Of a DNA stretch of 64,000 bases, positions 13,401-24,100 are shown piece by piece. The stretch comes from Garcia nutans (Eukaryota > Streptophyta > Magnoliopsida > Malpighiales > Euphorbiaceae): positions 1,252,501 through 1,316,500 of the forward strand of contig CANTUV010000077.1 of the NCBI GenBank assembly GCA_947685225.1, read 5' to 3'. The stretch's first letter is position 1; each line of letters opens with the position of its first letter. The notes beneath the pieces are model-generated. The model was given only the letters and a program-made list of their open reading frames with translations, was not told the origin of the DNA and made no database searches. Made by a program: the position numbers and the translations under genes.

Positions 13401-16400
13401 AATCTCCTTGATGGAAAAGGTGCAGAGACAGAAGCTTCTGTGTTTAGAAATGCAACCATTTGTGATAAGAAAGTTGAGGGGAACAAGATTAGGTATGGAG
13501 TCGCATTTGGGAATCAAAAACATCTGCCTTCTCGCGTCATGAAGAATATAATTGAACTGGAGCAAAGTGAAGATGGAAAGGGGATATACTGGTTCTCTGA
13601 AACATATGTTCCTTTATATTTGATCAAAGAATATGAAGAAAGAGTTGGTGAAGTGGGTTCGCCATCAGCTGAGAAGTCTTTGAATGAACTGTCCCAGTTA
13701 CAGAGAAGGCAATTGAAAGATTCCCGCCATGATATCTTTTTATATCTTGCATATAAGAGAGACGGGTTGGATAGATGCTCTTGTGCATCATGTCACCATT
13801 ATGTTTTGCTTAGGTAATTGTTTGATATTATTTTATTGTACTTTTCATTGTGTTTCACTGACCCAACTTGCTCTAAGCTTATTATTCTTGATTGTGGTGT
13901 GATCTTCAGGAATACAGTTAGGTGCAGTGCTTGCCAAGGTATGTTAGAAGCTTCCATTATCAACTCCTCTTTCTTCCTGTTCTTCAACTATTGTTTATGT
14001 TTCTTAACTGTATAATGGTTTTCCAAGTGTTATTTCAAAAATCAGAGAAATTTCTGCTTGTTTTTCTATTTCATTTGGCTTAAATTGGAGTCTTGGAAAT
14101 TCATTATGACATGCCCCCGTTTCATGTTCATCTGAGAAAAGATTTCCGGCACATGGGGCATTGTCACCTTATAATTTGTCTGTCTTTTACACAAGTCAAA
14201 AGAAAATGAAACTGTATATTAAGCAACATTTATCAAGGGAAGAGGTAGTCACTTCTCTAATGTATGCATATGCATGTTGAACCAATTTAGCAAGGAAACC
14301 CGAGTACTTGTGAAGCACTATTTCGTGCCTTAAACATATGGTGTCATATACACGTGAGTTCTCACTTTCTTTTTCCAGTGACTTATATGGTTACTAATTT
14401 TCAAGTTCGCTACTTTTTGGTTCCTCAAAAAACTTCAATCCCTCACTGCTGAATTTTTTTCAAAAAGAATGAGAGAAACTTTTCAGTCCATCTGTTAAAT
14501 GGAACAATCTTTTGATTGCTCACCTCTTAAATATTTAGGGACCAAACTGTTGTTTCATTTAATTCTGAAACTAGAAGGTTTTTTGGTTCAGCAGTTCATG
14601 GACTGAAGTGTAAAATTTGAATGTCAAGGACTATGCAGTTTCCTTTGAAAATGAGGATTTAAGTGGTATATTTTTTCACATGGGAATCAAATTACTATAT
14701 TAGCCTAGGTAGTTTACTGCAAATAGGTTACTTGTGATCATAGAAATTCAGGTAACAAATATGTGCATATCTTTTTCTTTTTCTTTTTTTTTTCAAAGCT
14801 AAGCTGTGGTTTTGAATTTTCTGTCGCAGTATGCTAATTGCATTTTGTGCCATGTTATTGGATGCAATGCTTACGGTTTTTTTTATGCCATGCCAGGTTA
14901 TTGTCATAAAGATTGTACCATAAGTTCAACTATTCGTACAAATGGGGAAGTTGAATTCTTGATTACCTGTAAGCAGTGTCGCAACGCCAAAGTTGCCAAA
15001 GTTGTTGGTCCTGAAAACAAAAACAGTAATGAGTTTCCTGCTAATCCCTTGCCCTTGCAAAGGCGAGAATCTCATAATGTACTGACAGCCAACAGAAGTA
15101 TAAGGATTAAACTAAATAATCAACCAATATTATATGTGAGATCTCAGGAGAGTAGTTCTGAGATGAAACAAGCTACTTCTGATTCTTGTTCAGCAAAGAA
15201 GAACCGGAGTACTAATTGGGGTGTCATGTGGAGAAAAAAGAACACTGAAGACACAGGAATTGATTTCAGGCATGAGAACATCATTCTCAAGGGCAGTTCC
15301 GAGGGTTCAAGTCCTATTTGTCATCTTTGCAAAAAGGCATATAACCCTGATCTCATGTATATTTACTGTAAAACTTGTGAAAGTAAGCCTTCTCCCACTG
15401 ATTGGTGTTATTTATCTTTTAAATGAGATATTTTTGTTTTTTGTTTAAAGAACCATTCGTATTTGGCTTTATGCAGGATGGTTTCATGCTGAAGCTGTAG
15501 AACTCGATGAGTCAAAACTTCCTGATGTTGTAGGCTTCAAGTGCTGCAGGTGTCGTAGGACAAAAGCACCCAAATGTCCTTATGATGATAACTCTGAAGC
15601 TGAAAAGTCAGTCAGCCATAAGCTGCGGGAGAGGGTGTCGAAGAGAGGAAATATGGGAGTTGACTCTGATTCTGGAACTGTTGCTGAATGTAAAGAGCTT
15701 GAGCCTACCACTATGTTGGTTCCTAAGGAAGAAGTTCGCATACAAGATGACGATCCTCTGCTTTTCTCTCTTTCAAGAGTTAAGCAAATTAAGGAGGAAA
15801 ATTCTGGACCAGAGCTTCCATGGGATGCTGCTGGACATGGGCCACAGAAACTACCTGTCAGAAGGCATGCAAAGTCTGAAGTAAAAACTGAAACTTTGTT
15901 TGAGAACAATCATCATGCTGAATCACCTGTGCCTGTTGATAGAAATAACTTCATGAAACCTAACGAGGAGTTACCTTGTGGGGAGTGGGATGTTTCAGCT
16001 AATAGCCTTGAAGGTGAGAGGCTGTTTGACTATGGAAGTTTGAACTATGAGGATTTGGAGTTCGAACCACAGACCTACTTCTCTTTTACAGAGCTGCTGG
16101 CAACCGATGATGGTGCCCAGTTTGATGGAAATGATGTTTCAGGGAATGATTTGGGAAGCTCTGAAAATCAGTTCTCTGCAGTTTCACAGGATGGATTTTC
16201 TGAAAAGCATGCATTGGGCATATCTGGTGATACAAAGGAGCCGGTGAAAGTTCCCAAAGCTATCATTAATACAAAGCACTGCAAGATGTGTTTATACTCG
16301 GAACCAGTCCCTGACCTTACATGTGACATTTGCAACTTGGTAATACACCATCATTGTTCACCTTGGACTGATTACACATCTCCTGAAGGAACCTGGTCTT

Positions 16401-16417
16401 GTGGTAATTGCCGATAA
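7455..16417 (+). CDS. DDT domain and PHD-finger nuclear protein (PTM-like; At5g22760 type)
   Basis: Nine exons join in frame to 1694 aa: 7455-8278, 8479-9186, 9388-10603, 12654-12942, 13111-13235, 13347-13813, 13910-13938, 14897-15382, 15477-16417; all introns GT..AG. The ATG at 7455 is the first in frame, with a second at 7464. Domains in order: an AT-hook-like basic motif (about 8-18), a Tudor/Agenet-like module (42-92), a DDT domain (205-265), a first C4HC3 PHD finger (about 428-475), a Cys-rich stretch near 819, and three more PHD-like modules (about 1195-1240, 1357-1405, 1649-1694). In plants DDT domains bind ISWI remodellers and PHD fingers read histone tails, so a chromatin role in the nucleus is expected. 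The protein stops one residue after the last PHD cysteine, with no C-terminal membrane segments as described for PTM. That and gene order suggest the At5g22760 paralogue. It converges on the alpha-adaptin gene. Confidence 0.93.
10624..11051 (+). repeat. 216-bp tandem duplication in intron 3 of the DDT-PHD gene
   Basis: gcatatttatcaaagctgtg starts at 10624 and again at 10840. The two units agree over about 212 bp with only a few differences (for example ccctatcc versus ccccatcc, and acttataac versus actttaaac). The first unit starts just 20 bp inside the intron. The near-identity implies a recent duplication. The exon 3 donor at 10604 is not duplicated. Confidence 0.95.
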
Positions 16418-18126
16418 TGGCGATAACTGATTTATTGGTCTGTCTTTTGTTTTTTTTTTTCCTGGAGGCAGTGATATTGAGAAGGGGTTGTGAGCTAAAA
16501 TTTAGTCGACTAATATTTAACAAAGCAGGCTAGCATATCGAGGTTCTATGCACGTTATTGAGAGGAAAGATGATGATGAATCGGTTACTTCATTTCTGAG
16601 ACTGCTGGGGAACTGTTTGCAGAACTCTGAGCCGACGTGGAGTTCCTTCTCTTTTATATTGCCCGCATTCAGTGCCAAATTTTCTCCCACTTATACAATC
16701 AGCAATTTGGGGATGTCCAGACCAGTTTTTTTGTGGAGTCTGTTCAGATAATTTGGCTTGTGTTGGAGTTGGTAGATACCAGCTATTGGATCATTTTACA
16801 ACCTTTTGTGAGTAGCCCCTTGCTGGGAGATAAGCAGGGTTTATTTTTTTGAACTTGTGCTTATCTGATTACCTTGCTTGTATAGATCACATATTCATCC
16901 CCTAATTTTTTTTTATGAGATCAGGTGAAAATGCATAATTTTTACATTGTTTTTATGGACCTCTTTCTCTTGCTAATTTGCCCCAATGAGGTGAGATAGA
17001 GAAAAGCCTGTGGAAGATTTATTTAGTTTATTTTTCTTGTTAAGTTAAAAAAAAAGCATACTAGTCCTTTTCTAATTAAAAAATTTAGAAAGATTATTTA
17101 TGCTTCAAATTAATTGATTCAGAAAAAAAAAACCCTATTTCATGATTAAATGTTTCAAATCCCCATAGCAGTTGCTCTATTTGTCAAATCGAATTGATCA
17201 GTCTATTGTAAGTCTTATCAAAGCAATTTAATTATATATATATAATTAGGATATTAATTATTTTTTGAACTCTATTAATTAACTAGATAACTTTTTTTTT
17301 TTAATAAAACCACTTTATTGTAAAAAAAAAACCCTTTTTACAATAACGAGATTTGCTCTGCTTGGAAACACAATTGTTTACACGGTTAATATATTTAGCA
17401 GATACAATTTGATCTCTCTCCCTCCATTAAAGCTGTGAGCGTAAAGATTTTGAATATCCATTTAAATTTACATTTTATAGGGTGAAAATTTTCATTAATA
17501 TAAAGAAAATTATTAGTGAGCTTAATTTAGCACGGTGTAAGATCAATTATTGTAACAGCAATGTCAACGGCATAACAAAATTATTTGCTTCTGATTCTTA
17601 AAGCACGAATCAAGATATTTATATCTAAGACTTTGAGTAGAAATCAGTAAGAAATACAAAAAATAAATAAGTCACATTTGCTGTTTTTCTCCTATATTAA
17701 TAATTATGCATTGACAAATCAAATACAAACAATTACAACTCATTCTACTTGTGTATCTTACAATGCGGTCTGATTTCGTAGTACAGAAACCAATCCAGCT
17801 AAAAACTGGGAAAAGAAAAGAAAATAAAAGGAGAGATAAGAAAAACCCTCACCCTAAGTGACTAATAAAATGATGAAGCAAAACCTCATTAAGCACATTA
17901 CAATTGTGCAAAAAAAATCTCAAAATCCTGACCAATCCTCCTTGAAATTCAACAAATTAAGCCGACCACAATTCAGCTCGCCCGAAAAAATTTCCGACAG
18001 CCCTTGCATCATGAATTTCCTGATCCATCTCTTGGCTCGAGGGACAGATGGGCGGGTCAGCTGTATAAATCACGTTTACAAGTGTATATTCAACAAATCT
18101 TCACACGTCAATCACCTTACAGAATG
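16418..18126. other. Convergent intergenic region (two 3'UTRs)
   Basis: This lies between the stop codons of two convergent genes. Both 3'UTRs must fall here. Small open frames at 16548-16852 and 17858-18313 have no recognisable domain; the second overlaps the last alpha-adaptin exon antisense. Nothing else supportable was seen. Confidence 0.7.
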
Positions 18127-21100
18127 TTACAGCAAACCAGCCAACATAGCCCCGGGATCCGTCAAAAGTGTCACGGGACTAAGTGGTTGCGCTACAGGAG
18201 GTGCTGACGCTGGTGCTGCAGGTGTAGGTGCTCGCGGTGCGGTAGGAATTACAATCAATCGTTCCTTGATGAACTCCTTCAGCCTGCAGATTCAAAAGCC
18301 AGAAACATATTAGCATACACTGTCCAGTGTGGAGTTAGAAGAAGAGGACCAGAATATCATGATTACGTACTCAAATGTTAGTGTCGGGTCCCCTGAGGCG
18401 ACTGTCATTCGCAATTGCGTTCTATCTGCCGGATCAGTTTCAATTCTCATCTGAAATATCACATTAAAAAAAATAATGTCAAACAGCAGTTCAAATTGCA
18501 TCACAAAGTGGAATAGGAAGACTGAAGCAATGACAAATTGCTGGATTCGAAAATGGAGTGATCTCCACAGAATGATACTATGCAAATCTCATTCGCGTTG
18601 CGTTTAAGACAAAAATCCAGACACTGAACAAAGTTTGTTACGAAATACACAGAGGCCCACCAAAAATCCACCAACTTATTTTATAATGACAGAAATAGTA
18701 TGGAACCGACAAGAATTCTTACCAAGCAAAGCATTGCCCGAGTACTTTCTGAATAGAAGGTTGTACTTGCAACCAGGTTATTAGGATTTGGATCCTACAA
18801 TAGAAAATGAAACAGTGAGAAACTACTGTGTGGCCTGAAGAGAAAGCAGAAGTGAAAAAGAAAAAGCAGCTTACAAGCCCGGGACAAATCATCAACCGGA
18901 AACTGTTCAACAAGTTTGCCATCTCCCCGAGAGGCAATGGTCTTACACCCCTAACCTGCAGAATTAATTCGAAAATATGGCCACATATTAGAAAATACAG
19001 AGAATGACAAGAGAAACAACTCATGGACAGATCATAATAGCAATATGACCTGCAATTAACAATTTGAAATGATTTGACAATGCTGAAGACAGCTTACATA
19101 AGGTCCTAGAATACTGACATGGCAAAGCTAGTATACCGCCTAAAGGAAATCATGCTCAGCTAAGATTTTATTGTCCATAAATTAGACTCATAGTGAAAAC
19201 TAATAAAAAAAATATATATCAAATGCATGGATTTGCTCATTGGTCAAACCAGAACCAGAAATTGTCTTAAAGGCAGACATGGAGAATATGAAGTTTTTCT
19301 ATTTAGTGAAAGTTCATATTTTCCTAACATGTGTCATAATGTACATACTACTTCTTGAAGCTTTAAAGGTGGTCCTGAAAGAGATCTCCATTGAGGAAAG
19401 AACTCTTCGGCAGATACTGTTATAGGCTGAAGAAATTTGTTCAGGACTGCTGGAAGGCGAAGCTTGACATTGACCTATAAAAGGCCAAAAATTAGATAAC
19501 TGAATTTATAAATGCAGCCTAACTGTATAAAAATTAACAACAGTTAAGACAAGATAATCATTAATTAATTACCATGTTAGTGCCAAACTTGTAGGAGAAG
19601 TCAAGAACAGCAACATCCCTGCTCGGATGAAGATTCACGACTTCAAGTGGGCATTGTACCTATAAAACCAAAGAGAAGATCATGAAAAGAACAATTAATG
19701 AACAAAGAGAAGAAAAGATTAGAAGTCAATGTAGATATCAGGGGAAATGCCCCATTCAGGGCCTAAACTATTTCCAAAAGCTCAATCGAGGGCCATTATT
19801 TAACTTTTCTGCAATTGGAGGCTTAAACTTCTAATTTAGCCAGCTCAATTTGGGGCTTACTCAATTAAGTATTCTAACACTGTTAACTGAATTTGGTAAA
19901 GTAAAAAGGTGGATCCACTTCATATTTTTAAATAATAAAAATATAATATTTAAAAACCAAAATTTTAAATCAAAATATTAAAAATAAAAAAAATCTTCAT
20001 AAGCAAAAAAATTCAATAAAAAGCCAAAAAATCCTTCAAAAGTTGAAAATTAGAAAATTACCATCCAGTGCTATGACAAGGCAACAATTTGGGGTGGTGC
20101 AGACTGCAGAGTACAATATATCCTTTATTTAGGGCCATCGGTTACTGTATCGGAATGGCTTTCTTGGAGCATTTGATTGGGCAGAGTTTCTACTAGGAGC
20201 AAGGAAGATATGTTTCAAGTTTATAATTTTTTAGATTGATTTTCGTGGGTTCTGCTACGAAGGTTTGTATCTTTGCTAATTCTGGGTGGTTTAATTAGTT
20301 AATCATAATAAACTATCACCGCATTTTGTTAATTAATTTCATTTAATTGGCATCATAAATTTTAATTAGCTATGGTTTGTAATCATAGCTCATTGGTCAA
20401 ACCAGAACCAGAAATTGTCTTAAAGGCAGACATGGAGAATATGAAGTTTTTCTATTTAGTGAAAGTTCATATTTTCCTAACGTGTCATAATGTACAATGC
20501 AAATGTTGTCCCGTTGGATGGAGTTTTGGTTCCTAAAACCAAGCACTTCAAATATTTGGGTTCGGTGTTCCAGAATGATGGCCGTATAGATGAAGATGTG
20601 GCTCACAGAATACAGGTAGGGTGGTTGAAGTGGAAGGGTGCGACTGGGGTTCTATGTGATAAGAAAATACCTCTGAAAGTGAAAGGTAAATTCTATAGGA
20701 CGGTTGTTAGACCTGCGATGCTCTATGGTAGTGAGTGTTGGGCACCAACGGGACAACATTTGCATAAGATGAGTGTGGCAGAAATGAGAATGCTAAGATG
20801 GATGTGTGGACATATCAGACTGGACAAAATTAAGAATGTTCATATTCGACAAAAAGTCCAAGTAGCGGACGTCGGAGATAAGGTGAGGGAAGGAAGACTT
20901 AAATGGTATGGGCATGTTTTAAGAAGACCTCCTAATGCTGCGGTTCGTAAGTGTGAGAATTTGTTGATTGAGGGGGCTAGAGGTCGTGGCAGACCTAGAA
21001 CTGTGTGGAAGGAGGTGATAGCAAGAGACTTACGTGCCTTAGATCTTGATGCGAATTTGATTAATGACAGACTTGAATGGAGACGTAAAATCCGTGTCTT

Positions 21101-24100
21101 GGAAGGGGCCTAAGGCTGGAGTATCTTTTTTGGTGTCTTTTGAGCTTATTTTGTTGAGAATCCATACAGCCGACCCCAACTTGTTTGGGATTAAGGCTTA
21201 GTTGTTGTTGTTGTTATGGTTTGTAATCATAGGTGATGCTTGGGAAACTAAAGTTCGAAAAAAGAAGAGGCTGAGGAAGAGAAAACCTAAACTACTGAAT
21301 CAGGCAGGGCAGAGGGGCAGCCAGTCCCTGACATTCCAGCAATGGGCACCACCAAAGCTGAAGCTCCAAGAACAGTCCCGAAGAGTACAGAACAGAGGAA
21401 AATGAGGTCAAGAATGGTTAGAATGAATGTGACGCTGAAGAGGCTAAATTCCCTCCTGGAACCCAGATCTGGGCTTCCAGATCTGGGTTTCATCTAAATT
21501 TTTAAAGAATGGTTAGAATGAATGTGACGTTGAAGAGGCTAAATTCCCTCATAAAACCCAGATTTGGGTTTCCAGATCCGGGTTTCATCTAATTTTTAAC
21601 TTTTGAAGATTTTTTATTTTTAATGAACTTTTTTTCTCATGAAGATAATTTTTTTAATTTTGATTTGAATATTTTTCTAATCATTAAAAATTGTTTTTTT
21701 AAAATATTTTAATATTTTTTATTATTTAAAAATATAAAATGAGTCTCAATTTTTTTTTCATTTTACCATATTCTATTATCATATTAGCATTATTAATGGA
21801 ACCAGCACTAAATTGAGCGAAATTAGAAGTTTTTGGAAATAGTTCATGCCCTGAATTGGGCATTTACCATAGATATCAACAACAAAAAATTAACTACAAG
21901 CTTATTCACCTGTGCCCTTGGAGGAATTGTTTCAGGTACTAACGAAAGCTCCATCTTTAAATGGGAAGGAGGCAATATTAACGCTTGAACAGAATCAAGT
22001 GGAGAAGTATTTTTGTTTCCCAAAAAAAGAACAAGACGTCCATGTTGTGCGTGCCACTCTGCTTTTACACCAATCTGTAAAATATTTGCAGGATTGAGAG
22101 CATTTCAAGGCCAATAATATCCAGCAGAAGAGGTGGATCAAACATGAAGAAAAGATAATTAATCATAAATGAAGTGCACTAACATAAGAGATATTAAAAT
22201 TAAAAGTTGTACCTGAATGTATGGATCCTCATACAATACACCACTATCTTTCAAGCATAAAGCATAAAATCTTTCATTGATATTTCCTGTAGGCTGCAAC
22301 AAAAATGACCACAATTAGCTAGCCAGAAGCAAGATTCTATCAGCTACAAAGTTATAAATACCGCCTTAGCACAAGTTACCATCTATCTTTCATTGATATG
22401 GCAGTTAGCTGAGAGGAAGGTTATCTATCCATTCTGAACTGATTAGTATCGAAAAAGCATCATAACTACCTTCGAGCTCAAAATACACATGGAAAAAATA
22501 ATGAGAGAAAAAAATGTGATAAAGCCTTTCAGCATTATTAACAGAAAGTATGTTACCACAAAGATGGCAAAGAGAGTGTATTTATATAACCGGGTCTAAT
22601 TTGGGAGAAAATAGAACTTTTAGACAAAAAAAGTTTTTGAATTATATAGGTTTAGGAGGGTAGAAGGGGAGCCTTGGCGCAACAGTAAGTGTTGTCGCCG
22701 TGTGACCTGAGGTCACGAGTTCGAGTTGTGGAAACGACCTCTTGCAATTAATTGCAAGGGAAGGCCGCGTACAAAGACCCAATAGGTCCGACCCTTCCCG
22801 GACCCCGCTCATTGCGGAAGCATTCGTGTACGGGGCTGCCCTTTTTTTTATAGGTTTAGGAGGGGAAATAAGTATATGGTCGCAGACTAGATTAATGATG
22901 ACGCTAACAGAACCCCATTCTCTCTTCCAACCAAGTGGACAAATTAATGCCACTTCATGTTATCTTAGATGAGACTTAAAGGAGAAGCATGGAATGAATG
23001 AACTGAGCCACTGTTCCAGATTTTCTGAATTCTTGAGATCAAGGTACTCTCTCCAATGAGCCCTCGGAAACATTCATCACATATCATGAAGGCAGAAAAA
23101 TAAGTTCACTCAAGCTTCCCCTAAACCCAGATTTTGATTTTCCCGTTAACAGACCCCTTGCTGATCAAATACTAAAGAGGGACTATAACCAGAAACCCTT
23201 CCAATTCCCACTCACATCGTCAATATAGGAACAAAAATGTAGTAATTAGAACTTGCCAAACAAAATACCTGAACAGAATTTGTTTGTTCTCCAACAGGTA
23301 CAATAGCTGCACTGTCCACAGTACTTGGGACACCTTCCAACCCAGAGGCTGCATTTTGCTCAGAATGGACAGCAGCTCCAGGAGGACCTTCAATTGCCAG
23401 TGTGCCCAAAAGATCACCAAGATCTGCTGAGCGAGGTTGAGGATCTACCTTATTCAAAGTCCCATTTGCCTGGTTCAATCCAGGATCTGCTGAAGTATGC
23501 TCCTGTCAAGAGAAAATACAGAAATTTCCAAATATGACAATATGATCAAATTGAAGATCCTGTAGGGGGAAAAAAAGCACACACTCAAGCATTCACATAA
23601 AGAGAAAAGAACTTACCTCATCGCCACTTATGTCTGGTACCTTGACAATACTAAGCGGTCCAACAATTGGTGGTGGTGGTCCATTCGCAGGTCGTTGGTC
23701 AGTCACAACCAAAGCATTTGACATTTGTTGCTGGGCCCGCAACTTAATAGCACTTTGCTCTGCAGTGTCAATTTCAGCATCTTCGGCTTTTTTAATCAAT
23801 GCAGACTGAATTCAAAGAGATAAAACCACAATAATGAATTCTCCAATCAAAATTTTTAACTTTCAGATTCGTAAAATGGAGAAGTAAGCTTGAAGCACTA
23901 GTATTGCAAGTTATCACGCATTACCTGACGTTCAGGAAATTTAGGCATTTCAGCTAATATGTCCATTAGAGCTGCACCCTTCCTACTTAATGCAAAATAC
24001 TCAACTGCTCGTTGTTGGATTTCAACATCAATGCAACTCTCATATCTATAACAAAATGAACTAGGTTAAAAATTCACAAACAAAAGATGAAACGCCAATC

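Larger units (their letters stand above)
19741..21869. mobile_element. Non-autonomous Mutator-like element (MULE) in alpha-adaptin intron 21
   Basis: The two ends are long inverted repeats. The left begins ggggaaatgccccattcagg; the right, reversed, begins ggtaaatgcccaattcaggg, and similarity continues for over 200 bp inward with an indel. A perfect 9-bp duplication, tagatatca, flanks it (19732-19740 and 21870-21878), the size expected for Mutator elements. No transposase is visible. The interior not explained by the nested LINE (about 20065-20388 and 21233-21600) may be captured host sequence. Removing the element with one duplication copy leaves an ordinary intron of about 112 nt, supporting these borders. 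Confidence 0.88.

Noticed and set aside
19236..20496. LTR pair around 1 kb of DNA (the 108-bp direct repeats)
   Set aside because: The first copy is continuous with alpha-adaptin intron 23, and the second lies inside LINE target duplications. There is no primer site or TG..CA end.
20490..20496. Start codon of a complete LINE protein at 20490
   Set aside because: The ATG falls in the copied intron segment, and the frame lacks the endonuclease and RT core, so it is a truncated fragment rather than a gene.
22668..22740. tRNA gene
   Set aside because: Box A and box B-like motifs are present, but the sequence continues into Au SINE body and tail with flanking duplications, and no tRNA cloverleaf can be drawn.
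22742..22972. Open frame across the SINE and intron 19
   Set aside because: It runs through SINE body, T-tail and intron; coding is not expected.
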